A DNA stretch of 64,000 bases from Hymenobacter sp. BT188 (GTDB taxonomy: Bacteria; Bacteroidota; Bacteroidia; Cytophagales; Hymenobacteraceae): contig NZ_JACSCW010000001.1 in assembly GCF_014333585.1 (NCBI RefSeq), forward strand, positions 496,001 to 560,000. The letters are read 5' to 3'. The notes below the pieces were generated by a model that saw nothing but the letters and a program-made list of their open reading frames with translations, was not told where the DNA came from and searched no databases. Below, one piece after another: positions 1-8,769 of the stretch (position 1 is the first letter of the stretch; each line of letters opens with the position of its first letter). The translations under genes were made by a program, and so were the position numbers.

Positions 1-128
1 AGTGGTTTGGCGCCGGGGTAAACGTTGTTGGGATGGGTTCGCAGCTCTTTAAAAATGCCGATGATACCGAAGCGTTAAGCCGTCAAATTGCCGACTTGCT
101 AAAGTTTGTAGATACCTTGAAAAAGTAG
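1..128 (+). CDS. eda: KDPG/KHG aldolase, C-terminal end (partial)
   Basis: Only the last 41 codons are inside the window; the frame starts at base 3 and stops with TAG at 126-128. The visible piece contains WFGAGVNVVGMGSQL, which matches the C-terminal glycine-rich phosphate-binding strand of 2-dehydro-3-deoxy-6-phosphogluconate / 4-hydroxy-2-oxoglutarate aldolases (usually GVGMGS), followed by a final helix. The enzyme splits KDPG into pyruvate and glyceraldehyde 3-phosphate at the end of hexuronate and gluconate breakdown. The hexuronate-type transporter that follows 75 bases later fits this role. The active-site lysine lies upstream of the window, so the assignment rests on a short segment. 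Confidence 0.75.
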   Translation, partial: WFGAGVNVVGMGSQLFKNADDTEALSRQIADLLKFVDTLKK

Positions 129-203
129 CGTTGCCCGGGTGGCGCGTCGTTCGCGTCGTCGTTTTGCTTACGAATACTGCTCTGACTTTTATTCCCACAA
201 TCG

Positions 204-1553
204 ATGATACCTTCTCCCACTCAATCGCCGCCCGGCACCTTACTTACTGCCCCTGAGAAGATGAGCAAGTATCGGTGGACCATCTGCGCGCTGGTGTTCT
301 TTGCCACCACGGTCAACTACCTTGACCGGGCCGTTATTTCGCTGTTGAAGCCTTACCTGGAGACGGAGTTCAACTGGAATTCGGGCGACTACGCTAACAT
401 CGAAATTGCCTTCAAAGTAGCTTACTCGCTGGGCATGCTGGGCGCGGGTCGCATCATCGATGCGCTGGGCACCAAAATCGGTTACGCTTTATCTACTTTT
501 CTGTGGAGCCTGGCCGCTATTGGTCACGCTTTTGTCAGCAGTACTTTCGGGTTCAGCGTAGCGCGCGCTTTTCTGGGCGTAACGGAGGCGGGTAACTTCC
601 CGGCCGCCATCAAAACGACAGCCGAGTGGTTTCCGCAGAAGGAGCGGGCCCTGGCTACTGGTATCTTCAATTCGGGCTCCAATGTGGGCGCCATCATTGC
701 CCCGCTCACCGTGCCACTTATTGCCGAAACCATCGGCTGGAAATGGGCTTTCATCATCACGGGCGCCATTGGCTTTGTGTGGCTGATCCTGTGGTTTATT
801 TACTACGAAGTACCCGCCAAGCAGGCCCGCCTGACCAAAGCTGAATTCGATTACATCCACAGCGATGTGGATGATATGGCCGCGGCTTCCATTACGACCC
901 AACCCAAAGTTTCCTGGTTTAAGCTCCTGACTTTCCGTCAAACTTGGGCTTTCGTGTTGGGCAAATTCCTCACCGACCCGGTGTGGTGGTTTTACCTCTT
1001 CTGGCTGCCTGACTTCCTGAACAAGCAGTATGGTTTGAAAGGCACCGACGTGGCCTTTCCCGTAGCGGCCGTGTACATCTTGTCGAGCATTGGCAGCGTG
1101 GGTGGTGGCTGGATTCCGCTGAACTTTATGAAGCACGGAATGCCCGCTTTTAAGGCTCGCAAAACATCCATGCTGCTCATCGCGCTGTGCGTGTTCCCGA
1201 TCGTGTTTGCCCAGTACCTCGGGCAGATTAACATGTGGCTAGCCGTGTTGGTAATCGGTATTGCCGCCGCTGCTCACCAGGCCTGGAGTGCCAACATCTT
1301 CACCACTGTATCAGACATGTTCCCCAAGCGCGCCGTGGCTTCGGTTACGGGTATTGGTGGCATGGCCGGTGGTCTGGGGGGTATTTTGCTGACAGCTTTG
1401 GTGCAGAAACAGATGTTTGTGTACTACGAGAGCATCAACCAGCTCGAAACTGCTTACTTCATCATGTTCCTGATTTGCGGTGGCGCTTATCTGTTGGCCT
1501 GGGTGCTTATGCACTTCTTGGCGCCGCGCATGAAGCAAATTTCCCTTGATTAG
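204..1553 (+). CDS. MFS transporter, anion:cation symporter family (hexuronate-type)
   Basis: An inner-membrane major facilitator of 449 residues with about 12 hydrophobic segments. The motifs seen are NYLDR (38-42) after the first helix, the loop 2-3 MFS signature GRIIDALGTKIG (82-93), and RAFLGVTEAGNFPAA (121-135), typical of the ACS family that includes ExuT and related hexuronate or phthalate carriers. It probably imports galacturonate, glucuronate or a similar sugar acid with protons. The KDPG aldolase immediately upstream supports hexuronate as substrate, but the exact substrate cannot be read from sequence. A second in-frame ATG at 261 (residue 20, MSKYRW) starts closer to where family members usually begin and may be the real start. 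Confidence 0.88.
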   Translation: MIPSPTQSPPGTLLTAPEKMSKYRWTICALVFFATTVNYLDRAVISLLKPYLETEFNWNSGDYANIEIAFKVAYSLGMLGAGRIIDALGTKIGYALSTFLWSLAAIGHAFVSSTFGFSVARAFLGVTEAGNFPAAIKTTAEWFPQKERALATGIFNSGSNVGAIIAPLTVPLIAETIGWKWAFIITGAIGFVWLILWFIYYEVPAKQARLTKAEFDYIHSDVDDMAAASITTQPKVSWFKLLTFRQTWAFVLGKFLTDPVWWFYLFWLPDFLNKQYGLKGTDVAFPVAAVYILSSIGSVGGGWIPLNFMKHGMPAFKARKTSMLLIALCVFPIVFAQYLGQINMWLAVLVIGIAAAAHQAWSANIFTTVSDMFPKRAVASVTGIGGMAGGLGGILLTALVQKQMFVYYESINQLETAYFIMFLICGGAYLLAWVLMHFLAPRMKQISLD

Positions 1554-1608
1554 GTAACTGACTTCGTGCTGCTGCGATGTCCTTTTGCACTCTAACTCTC
1601 CCCGTATT

Positions 1609-2082
1609 ATGCAAAAACATTTTCTGCTACTGGCGCTCCTGTTATTAGTGCTGCCAGTGCTCAGCTTCGCCCAAAACAAGAAAGATATGGATGCCGCCAA
1701 ACAAGTGGAAGCGCTGGAGCGTCAGCGCTTTGCGGCCCAGGTGAAGAAGGATTACGCTCTGTTGGATAAGTTCTTCGGTGAGGATCTAGTGTACACGCAT
1801 TCCAACGGCAAACAGGACAACAAAACGTCCTACATCCAAAGCATCCGCGACGGCAAAAGCGTGTACGACAAGATTGATGTAGAAGCAGTGAATGTGCGTG
1901 CCTACAACGACGGCCAAACTGCCGTAGTGAACGGGACAATCACCATTACGTCGCCCCCTAAGCCGGATGGCCAGCTAAATATTGCCCATCTGAAGTACGT
2001 AGTGGTGCAAGTAAAAGACCCCAAAAAAGGCTGGCAGGTCGTGCTCTGGCAGTCGCAAAAGCAGCCCGAAGTCAAGAGCTAA
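1609..2082 (+). CDS. secreted NTF2-like (DUF4440) protein
   Basis: A 157-residue protein. An upstream in-frame ATG at 1585 exists, but the ATG at 1609 puts a clean signal peptide (MQKHFLLLALLLLVLPVLSFAQ) at the N terminus, so 1609 is preferred. The mature part has an N-terminal helix, then the pattern of a cone-shaped NTF2/SnoaL fold: DKFFGEDLVYTHSNG, a middle strand VNGTITI, and a C-terminal strand ending GWQVVLWQSQ. DUF4440 proteins are small periplasmic or outer-envelope proteins, mostly without known ligand. It follows the transporter by about 55 bases on the same strand, so a role in envelope or sugar-acid metabolism is possible but not shown. Confidence 0.75.
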   Translation: MQKHFLLLALLLLVLPVLSFAQNKKDMDAAKQVEALERQRFAAQVKKDYALLDKFFGEDLVYTHSNGKQDNKTSYIQSIRDGKSVYDKIDVEAVNVRAYNDGQTAVVNGTITITSPPKPDGQLNIAHLKYVVVQVKDPKKGWQVVLWQSQKQPEVKS

Positions 2083-2277
2083 TCTCTAGGCTTAATAGAA
2101 TATTTCTGGTCGTTGCGCATACCGTAACGTCCCGCATTAAAAGACGCAAAATGATGCGCCTTTCCATTACTCCTGCACGACGAAGTGGCTTACTATTCGA
2201 GTAGAAATCGCTGCTTTTATTATGCAATCGTTTGATATTCAGCCACTAATTCCTCGCTCTCTAACTATCCTCTTCCT

Positions 2278-3330
2278 ATGAATCCCGCCCACGAAAACAA
2301 CTTAGCCCAACCCGTTGGTACCACGCTGGACCGGTATATTATGCGCAATCAGTCCGAGTTTGCATATGCAACCGGTGAATTGTCGCAGCTGCTGCGCGAT
2401 ATTGCCTTAGCCGGCAAAATCGTGAACCGTGAGGTGAACCGAGCAGGACTGACCAGTATTATTGGGGCGGCTGGGGCGCAAAACGTGCAGGGGGAGCAGC
2501 AGCAGAAACTGGATGTAGAGGCCAATATTCGCTTTATCCGCGCCCTCACCAATGGTAAGGAAGCCTGCGCGGTACTGTCGGAAGAGAACGAGGATATTAT
2601 TCATACGGGCAACTGCGAAGGCCGCTACGTGGTAGCCATCGACCCGCTGGATGGCTCGTCGAATATCGACGTGAATATTAGCATCGGCACGCTGTTCAGC
2701 ATTTATCGGCGTGTGTCGCCGATAGGTACGGAAGCTACACCCGCCGACTTTTTGCAGGGTGGGCGCAAGCAGGTGGCGGCTGGCTACATTCTATACGGCT
2801 CCAGCACCATGCTTGTGTACACCACCGGGCACGGCGTGGCGGGCTTCACGTATGAGTCATCCTTGGGCGAGTTTTTTCTCTCTCATCCCAACATCCGTAT
2901 TCCCGCCACCGGCCCCGTATTCTCTTGCAACGAAGGCTACTGGTTTGAGTACCCCGAGTACGTGCAAAAATTCCTGATGAGCTGCAAGCGTCGCACTATG
3001 AGCGGGCGCTACGTGGGTTCTCTCGTTGCCGACTATCACCGCAATCTGTTTACGGGGGGCATTTATTTGTATCCACCCAATAAAAAAGCCCCCCAGGGCA
3101 AGCTGCGCCTGCTATACGAAGGCTACCCGCTGGCCTTCATCATCGAGCAAGCCGGCGGCCTAGCCTCTTGTGGCAAGCAACCTGTTCTCGACCTCGAACC
3201 CACCGATTACCACCAACGCTCCCCACTGTTTATCGGCTCGCCCGAGTTAGTAGCTGAACTGATAGCGGGCAACATGGAGCCCGTCACGGCTTCCGCTTAC
3301 GAGACGACATCGGATCTGCATAGTGTTTAA
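2278..3330 (+). CDS. fbp: fructose-1,6-bisphosphatase class I
   Basis: Hydrolyses fructose 1,6-bisphosphate to fructose 6-phosphate in gluconeogenesis; cytosolic and Mg-dependent. The 350-residue length is normal for the family. The active-site signature is complete: GEQQQKLD (72-79), SEEN (101-104) and the metal/phosphate loop DPLDGSSNID (122-131). RLLYEGYPLAFIIEQAGG near the C terminus is the sugar-phosphate-binding segment. The gene follows a 195-base spacer after the NTF2-like gene and is followed by an oxidoreductase after 41 bases. Growth on sugar acids ending in pyruvate and triose phosphate needs gluconeogenesis, which fits its neighbours. Confidence 0.96.
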   Translation: MNPAHENNLAQPVGTTLDRYIMRNQSEFAYATGELSQLLRDIALAGKIVNREVNRAGLTSIIGAAGAQNVQGEQQQKLDVEANIRFIRALTNGKEACAVLSEENEDIIHTGNCEGRYVVAIDPLDGSSNIDVNISIGTLFSIYRRVSPIGTEATPADFLQGGRKQVAAGYILYGSSTMLVYTTGHGVAGFTYESSLGEFFLSHPNIRIPATGPVFSCNEGYWFEYPEYVQKFLMSCKRRTMSGRYVGSLVADYHRNLFTGGIYLYPPNKKAPQGKLRLLYEGYPLAFIIEQAGGLASCGKQPVLDLEPTDYHQRSPLFIGSPELVAELIAGNMEPVTASAYETTSDLHSV

Positions 3331-3371
3331 GTCTTGACTTTCTCTCCTTTTTACTTCTAGACTCTCTTCCT

Positions 3372-4724
3372 ATGAATGCGAATACGAGCGATGCCTCCCG
3401 CCGAGATTTTCTGCAAAAGTCGATGCTGGCAACGGCAGGTTTGCTCACGCCGCTGCCGCTCACTGTGTTGGGCGCACCAAAAGCTAAGCGCCGCGTGGCG
3501 ATGGTGGGCACGGGCCACCGCGGCACCGGCATGTGGGGCAAGGAATTGCTGGCTGAGCACGGCGACGTGATTGAGTTCGTGGGCCTATGCGACAGCAACA
3601 AAGGCCGTCTCGAAACCTCGAAAAAGATGATGGGCGTAAAGTGCTCCACCTTCACGGATTTCGAGCAGATGATGCGCAAAACCAAGCCCGAAATCCTCAT
3701 TGTGACCACTGTGGATAATACCCACGACGAGTTCATTATTAAGGGCATGGAAATGGGCGCCAACATCGTGTCGGAGAAGCCCATGACCACCGACGAAACC
3801 AAGTGCCAAGCCATTCTGGACGCGGAAAAGCGCACGGGTAAGAAGGTCACGGTCACGTTCAACTACCGCTACTCGCCCCACCGCCAGAAGATGTACGACC
3901 TCATCCGGCAGGGCGAAATAGGGGAGGTCACGTCCGTCGATTTTCACTGGTACCTCGACAACCGCCACGGCGCCGACTACTTCCGTCGCTGGCACCGCCT
4001 CACCGAAAAAAGCGGCTCGCTGTGGGTGCACAAAGCCAGTCACCATTTCGACCTGCTGAACTGGTGGCTGGAGTCGGAGCCCGAAACGGTGTACGCCAAA
4101 GGCGCTTTGGAAAACTACGGAAAAAACGGCCCGTTCCGCTTCACCAACTGCCGCCCTTGTCCGCACAAAGACAAGTGCCCCTATTACTGGGACATGACCA
4201 AAGACGCCCGCCTGATGGCCCTCTACGCCGCCAACGAGCAGTACGACGGCTACCACCGCGACGGCTGCGTGTACAAAGAGGACGTAAATATTTATGATAA
4301 GATGGCCGCCACCATCGGCTACGCCAACGGGGCACAGGTCAGCTACTCGCTCACGGCTTACTCGCCCTACGAAGGGTACCGCATTGCCTTCAACGGCACC
4401 AAAGGCCGCATTGATGCTTGGATAAAAGAGTCGGGAGCCATGGAAATGGAGCCTTACGATGAGATTATGCTTTCCCGGAACTTCGGCAAAGTGGAGTACT
4501 TTAAAATACCTCAAGCTGAGGGCCACGGCGGCGGCGACAAGCTGCTGCGAGCCCAGATTTTCCGCCACCCGGAAGCCCCCGACACTTACCGCCAGGCCGC
4601 TGGCAGCCGCGATGGTGCCATGGCAATCCTGGTGGGTGTAGCAGCCCGCAAAAGCATTGCCAGCGGCCAACCCGTCCGCATCGCCGATCTTACTAACCTG
4701 AAACCCGTGGCCGTCAAGGCTTAA
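3372..4724 (+). CDS. Tat-exported Gfo/Idh/MocA family oxidoreductase
   Basis: A 450-residue NAD(P)-dependent sugar or cyclitol oxidoreductase. The N terminus has a twin-arginine signal (SRRDFLQK, 9-16) followed by a hydrophobic stretch, so it is probably exported folded with its cofactor. The Rossmann motif GTGHRGTG is at 46-53 and the family lysine motif SEKPM at 135-139. After the barrel strand HKASHHFDLLNWW comes an unusual segment with four cysteines: C261, C264, C270 and C300, with CxxCP spacing. This could bind zinc or an iron-sulfur cluster and is not a general feature of the family. The substrate is unknown; glycoside-cleaving members of this superfamily also exist, so oxidation of a free sugar should not be assumed. 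Confidence 0.88.
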   Translation: MNANTSDASRRDFLQKSMLATAGLLTPLPLTVLGAPKAKRRVAMVGTGHRGTGMWGKELLAEHGDVIEFVGLCDSNKGRLETSKKMMGVKCSTFTDFEQMMRKTKPEILIVTTVDNTHDEFIIKGMEMGANIVSEKPMTTDETKCQAILDAEKRTGKKVTVTFNYRYSPHRQKMYDLIRQGEIGEVTSVDFHWYLDNRHGADYFRRWHRLTEKSGSLWVHKASHHFDLLNWWLESEPETVYAKGALENYGKNGPFRFTNCRPCPHKDKCPYYWDMTKDARLMALYAANEQYDGYHRDGCVYKEDVNIYDKMAATIGYANGAQVSYSLTAYSPYEGYRIAFNGTKGRIDAWIKESGAMEMEPYDEIMLSRNFGKVEYFKIPQAEGHGGGDKLLRAQIFRHPEAPDTYRQAAGSRDGAMAILVGVAARKSIASGQPVRIADLTNLKPVAVKA

Positions 4725-4743
4725 AGCTTTACTAACTTAGGCG

Positions 4744-4850
4744 AGGCGGTCATGCAGAACGAAGTGCAGCATCTCGCTCACGCCATTAGAGTAGTAATCT
4801 AATCGGGTGTCAGCACGCGAGATGCTGCACTTCGTTCTGCATGACCGCCT
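4744..4850. repeat. REP-like palindromic repeat, copy 1
   Basis: Two 34-base arms (4744-4777 and 4817-4850) are perfect reverse complements around a 39-base spacer. The arm contains catgcagaacgaagtgcagc followed by atctcgc. It belongs to the family of six copies described at 37018, 37755, 40279, 44894 and 46626. The variable part of the arm (gaacgaagtgcagc) differs from every other copy, yet both arms of this copy changed together. The spacer carries the family's central attagtaat-like core (tagtaatcta). It lies between the oxidoreductase and aldehyde dehydrogenase genes, both on the plus strand. Confidence 0.9.
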
Positions 4851-4974
4851 GTCTGGATAGGAATACAGCCTGTTGCGCTGAGTACCTTCCTTATCGTTTT
4901 AAACAATTCACCATTACACTTTTCCTTCGAGAGCCAGGTTACCCTAAACTTCACAACCGGCTCTTTTCCGCACT

Positions 4975-6519
4975 ATGTCTAAAATAATTGCCCCCCAAGT
5001 CGAGTTCAGCCACTTGCTGAGCCAGGTTAAAAGTGTTACGCCCGAAATTCTGACGCCCGACGGGCAGTTTCTGAACCTGATGGAAGGCCGCTGGCAGGAG
5101 CCCGGTAAGCCCCGCAAATTCACGTCGCCCGTAGACGGCACCGATCTGGGTGGATTGCCCATGCTCGACCACGACACTGGCCTGCGGGCTGTCATCTTCG
5201 CCAAGCAAGAAGCCGCTGCCTGGGCCGCTACCGACCTCGACGAGCGCAAAAGTCGGGTGCAGGACTGCCTCAACCAGCTTCGCGACCAAGTAGACTTAGT
5301 GGGTAAGCTACTCATCTGGGAAATCGGCAAAACCTACAAGCTGGGCTTCACCGACATCGACCGGGCTATTGAGGGCGTGCAGTGGTACGTTGATAATATT
5401 GAGGACATGCTGGGCCAGCGCAAGCCCCTGGGGCTAGTGAGCAATATTGCCTCCTGGAATTACCCCATGTCGGTGCTGCTGCACGCGGTGCTAGTGCAGG
5501 TGCTTTGCGGCAACTCCGTGATTGCCAAGACGCCCACCGACGGCGGTTTTATCTCCCTTAGTCTCACCTTCGCCATTGCCCGCCGATGCGGTCTGCCCGT
5601 TACGTTGGTGAGCGGTCCGGGGGGCGAATTGAGCGACGTGCTGGTGAAGCACGATGCCATCGACTGCCTCAGCTTCGTGGGTGGCCGCTACAACGGCCGC
5701 AACATTGCCGATGCGCTAAGTGCCCACAATAAGCGCTATATGCTGGAAATGGAAGGCGTGAACACCTATGGCATCTGGGATTACAGCGACTGGAACAGCA
5801 TGGCCGACCAACTCAAAAAAGGCTACGACTACGGCAAGCAGCGCTGCACCGCCTATGTGCGCTTTGTGGTGGAGCGTCGCCTGTTTCCGCAGTTTCTGGA
5901 AACCTACCAGAGCGCCATCCGCAGTCTGAAAGTGGGCAACCCTACGCTCGTCGATAACGCCGACGATAAGCTGCCCGACTTGGCTTTCGGTCCCGTCATT
6001 CACGCCCAGCAGGCCCAGGATCTGGATCGGTTGTATAAAAACGCCCTCCAGACGGGCGCCACGCCCATCTACGAAGGCAAGCTGGACGACAGCCTCTTCC
6101 TCCCTGGCCAGGATCGTTCGGCCTACGTCGCGCCCCGTGCCCTCGTTAATCTGCCTCGCCAAAGTGAGCTGTACTTCAAAGAGCCTTTCGGCCCTATCGA
6201 TTCTATTGTGCTGGTAGATAGGGTAGAGGAGCTGGTGGGCGAGATGAATATCAGTAACGGAGCCTTAGTAGCTGCCATCGCCTCCGACGATGAAAAGCTG
6301 GCCCGCCGCACCGCCAAGGAAGTGCGCGCTTTCAAAGTAGGTCTCAATAAGCTGCGCTCCCGCGGCGACCGGGAGGAAGTCTTCGGTGGCCTGGGCGAAT
6401 CCTGGAAGGGGGCCTTCGTGGGGGGCAAATTGCTGGTCGAAGCCGTGACGGAAGGTAGCCCTGGTCAGCTGGTGTTGGGTAACTACGAAGAAGCTACGCT
6501 GCTGCCAGAAAAAATTTAA
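4975..6519 (+). CDS. aldehyde dehydrogenase family protein
   Basis: A 514-residue NAD(P)-dependent aldehyde dehydrogenase, soluble, oxidising an aldehyde to an acid or acyl derivative. The catalytic cysteine is C291 in GKQRCTAYVR, and the general base glutamate is E258 or E260 in LEMEGVN, in place of the usual LELGG. The oxyanion asparagine is N162 in SWNYP, the cofactor lysine is K185 (IAKTP), and SFVGG (233-237) marks the nucleotide-binding turn. The altered LEMEG motif places it in a divergent subgroup whose substrate I cannot name. It starts 124 bases after repeat copy 1 and ends just before a strong terminator at 6544-6585, so it is probably transcribed alone or with the upstream gene. 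Confidence 0.88.
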   Translation: MSKIIAPQVEFSHLLSQVKSVTPEILTPDGQFLNLMEGRWQEPGKPRKFTSPVDGTDLGGLPMLDHDTGLRAVIFAKQEAAAWAATDLDERKSRVQDCLNQLRDQVDLVGKLLIWEIGKTYKLGFTDIDRAIEGVQWYVDNIEDMLGQRKPLGLVSNIASWNYPMSVLLHAVLVQVLCGNSVIAKTPTDGGFISLSLTFAIARRCGLPVTLVSGPGGELSDVLVKHDAIDCLSFVGGRYNGRNIADALSAHNKRYMLEMEGVNTYGIWDYSDWNSMADQLKKGYDYGKQRCTAYVRFVVERRLFPQFLETYQSAIRSLKVGNPTLVDNADDKLPDLAFGPVIHAQQAQDLDRLYKNALQTGATPIYEGKLDDSLFLPGQDRSAYVAPRALVNLPRQSELYFKEPFGPIDSIVLVDRVEELVGEMNISNGALVAAIASDDEKLARRTAKEVRAFKVGLNKLRSRGDREEVFGGLGESWKGAFVGGKLLVEAVTEGSPGQLVLGNYEEATLLPEKI

Positions 6520-6543
6520 ACGCTAGTTTCTTTCAACTTTATG

Positions 6544-6585
6544 AAGGCTCGAAAAAGGACCCTGGGGGGCTTTTTCGAGCCTTTT
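6544..6585 (+). terminator. intrinsic terminator after aldehyde dehydrogenase
   Basis: A 14-bp perfect stem (aaggctcgaaaaag at 6544-6557 with ctttttcgagcctt at 6570-6583) encloses a 12-base loop and runs into tttt. The A-rich 5' side and T-rich 3' side would let it work in either direction. The loop contains the recurring GGGGGGC heptamer. Confidence 0.85.
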
Positions 6586-6742
6586 ACTTATATAGGGCGC
6601 AGGTCTTGAAAGTAGATTGCTTTACATAGCATTTGCTTCCAGTGCACCTACTGAAGAAATAATGCGCCACTGCTCGTTTAAGCTTTTCGCTGGTACATAA
6701 CTCTCAGCCTGATACCTTTACCTACTCTCCTTGCCCCACCGC

Positions 6743-7873
6743 ATGAAACTATCCTTACTCGTGCTGTTACTTGTAGGCTTGGCCATACAGGCTCGAAGTC
6801 AGGAACGTAAACGCGCCAGAGAATATGGCATCCGCATTGGGGTGCTGCCCACCGGTGCGCTCAACGCCATTACCGATGTACAAGGCGTGCGCGTAGGGCA
6901 TACTACCCTAGTGCAAGGCCAAGAAGTGCGCACGGGGGTAACAGCCATTGTGCCGCACGCTGGCAACGTATTTCAGCAGAAAATACCGGCGGCGGTATAC
7001 GTTGGTAACGGCTTTGGTAAGCTGGCGGGCAGCACGCAAGTAGAAGAGCTTGGCAACCTTGAAACGCCCATCGTCCTGACCAATACGCTCAGTGTGGGCA
7101 CGGCTATGAAAGCGGTGGTAGAGTATGTGCTGCGGCAGCCTGGCAACGAAGCAGTACAGTCGGTAAATGCCTTAGTAGGGGAGACTAACGACGGTGGCCT
7201 CAACGACATACGTGGCCGTCATGTCACGGAGCAACACGTGCTGGCCGCCATTGAGCAAGCGCGGGCTGGCCCGGTAGCTGAGGGTAATGTGGGTGCCGGT
7301 ACAGGCACGGTGTGCTTTGGCTTTAAGGGCGGCATCGGTACCGCCTCGCGCCTGTTGCCTGCCAAGCTGGGGGGCTATACTGTGGGCGTGCTGGTGCAAA
7401 CGAATTTTGGCGGCGTACTCCAGATCAATGGGGCGCCGGTAGGGCAGGAACTAGAGCAGTTTTACCTGAGTAAGCAGCTGAAAGACCGCGCCGATGGGTC
7501 CTGCATGATTGTGGTAGCCACCGATGCACCTGTTGATGCCCGCAACCTGGAGCGCTTGGCCAAACGTGCCTTTTTGGGCCTGGGCAAAACGGGTGGTATT
7601 GCTACCAACGGTAGCGGCGACTATATCATCGCTTTCTCCACTCATCCGGGCTTGCGCGTGCCGTATGCGTCGACGGCTGCTACCCAAACGACTACCACAC
7701 TCAACAACGAAGCCATGTCGCCGCTGTTTCTGGCAGTTATCGAAGCCACAGAGGAAGCCATTATCAACTCGCTTTTCAAGGCCGAAACCATGCAGGGCAA
7801 GCAGCAACAGCGCATTGAGGCTTTGCCGCTGGATAAAGTTCTAAAGATTTTAAAGCAACATCATGCCCGCTAA
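6743..7873 (+). CDS. P1 family peptidase (DmpA/BapA-like), exported
   Basis: A 376-residue N-terminal-nucleophile hydrolase of the DmpA/BapA class (L-aminopeptidase/D-esterase or beta-peptidyl aminopeptidase). The ATG at 6743 is chosen because it starts a signal peptide (MKLSLLVLLLVGLAIQARSQ), so the enzyme probably acts in the periplasm. Family hallmarks include ITDVQGVRVGHTT near the N terminus, NDGGLNDIRG in the middle, and GNVGAGTGTVCFGFKGG leading to GIGTASR near residues 195-202, the segment where family members cut themselves to free the nucleophile. It overlaps the next gene by 11 bases, so the two are co-transcribed and possibly coupled in translation. Substrates would be short peptides or amides with an unusual N-terminal residue. 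Confidence 0.88.
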   Translation: MKLSLLVLLLVGLAIQARSQERKRAREYGIRIGVLPTGALNAITDVQGVRVGHTTLVQGQEVRTGVTAIVPHAGNVFQQKIPAAVYVGNGFGKLAGSTQVEELGNLETPIVLTNTLSVGTAMKAVVEYVLRQPGNEAVQSVNALVGETNDGGLNDIRGRHVTEQHVLAAIEQARAGPVAEGNVGAGTGTVCFGFKGGIGTASRLLPAKLGGYTVGVLVQTNFGGVLQINGAPVGQELEQFYLSKQLKDRADGSCMIVVATDAPVDARNLERLAKRAFLGLGKTGGIATNGSGDYIIAFSTHPGLRVPYASTAATQTTTTLNNEAMSPLFLAVIEATEEAIINSLFKAETMQGKQQQRIEALPLDKVLKILKQHHAR

Positions 7874-8723
7874 CCAGCCTCTGTACGCTTATATCCACGG
7901 CCAGATCACGCCTCTTGAGCAGGCATTTCTGCATGTCAGCGACCTGGCCATACAGCGCGGCTACGGCGTGTTCGATTTCTTCAAGGTGCATGCGGCGCAG
8001 CCGTTATTCCTCGATTATTACCTCGACCGCTTCTACCAATCGGCGCAGCTCATGGAGTTGACTGTACCGTTAGCGCGCCCGGCGCTGATTGAGGTGATTC
8101 AAGCCCTGATACGGCGCAACGACCTGCCCCTGTCTGGCATTAAGATGATCCTGACCGGCGGCTACTCAGCCGACGGCTACAATCCCGTCGAGCCCAACCT
8201 CCTCATCACGCAGCAGCCGATGATGCTGCCTACGCCCGAGCAGGTAGAAAGAGGCATCAAAGTAATAACGCACGACTACCTGCGCGAAATCCCGCCGGCT
8301 AAAACCATCAATTACTCCATGGGTATCCGGCTCATCAAGCAGATTAAGGCTCAGGGTGCCGACGATGTACTGTATCACCATCAAGGCGTGGTAACTGAGT
8401 TTCCGCGCGCCAATTTCTTTCTGGTAAAGCATGACAACACGGTAGTTACCCCCGCAACCAATGTGCTGGCGGGTATCACGCGCCGCAACATACTGGCGCT
8501 GCCTGAGCAACCCTATTCAGTAGCAGTGGGCACAGTAACCCTCGACGATATATATCAGGCCAAAGAAGCTTTCCTAACCAGCACCACTAAGCGGGTGCTG
8601 CCGGTGGTGCAGATTGATGATGTCGTACTAGGCACTGGCAAGCCGGGGCCCGTAACAATGGCTCTACTCCAGGCGCTGCTGCAAATGGAAGTGCAACAGC
8701 AGCAAACGGTTGTCATAAACTAG
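7863..8723 (+). CDS. class IV (fold type IV) PLP aminotransferase
   Basis: A 286-residue PLP enzyme of the family that includes branched-chain and D-amino acid aminotransferases and 4-amino-4-deoxychorismate lyase. The PLP lysine is K147 in PPAKTINY. The cofactor nitrogen contact is E179 in VTEFPRANFF, and LDRF (54-57) is the family's N-terminal motif. It is distinct from the bona fide ilvE at 32655 and probably acts on another substrate. Its start overlaps the exported P1 peptidase gene by 11 bases. The pairing may mean it handles amino acids released by that peptidase, but this is inference. The TAG stop at 8721-8723 is followed by a convergent AraC gene. Confidence 0.86.
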   Translation: MPANQPLYAYIHGQITPLEQAFLHVSDLAIQRGYGVFDFFKVHAAQPLFLDYYLDRFYQSAQLMELTVPLARPALIEVIQALIRRNDLPLSGIKMILTGGYSADGYNPVEPNLLITQQPMMLPTPEQVERGIKVITHDYLREIPPAKTINYSMGIRLIKQIKAQGADDVLYHHQGVVTEFPRANFFLVKHDNTVVTPATNVLAGITRRNILALPEQPYSVAVGTVTLDDIYQAKEAFLTSTTKRVLPVVQIDDVVLGTGKPGPVTMALLQALLQMEVQQQQTVVIN

Positions 8724-8769
8724 GCAACGGAGCAGGCAGAGGCAACCCAACACACGCCATTTATCATGC

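Noticed and set aside
3585..4670. 361-codon open frame on the minus strand
   Set aside because: Antisense to the Gfo/Idh/MocA oxidoreductase, whose full motif set is intact; long antisense frames are common in GC-rich coding DNA, and the product resembles no family.
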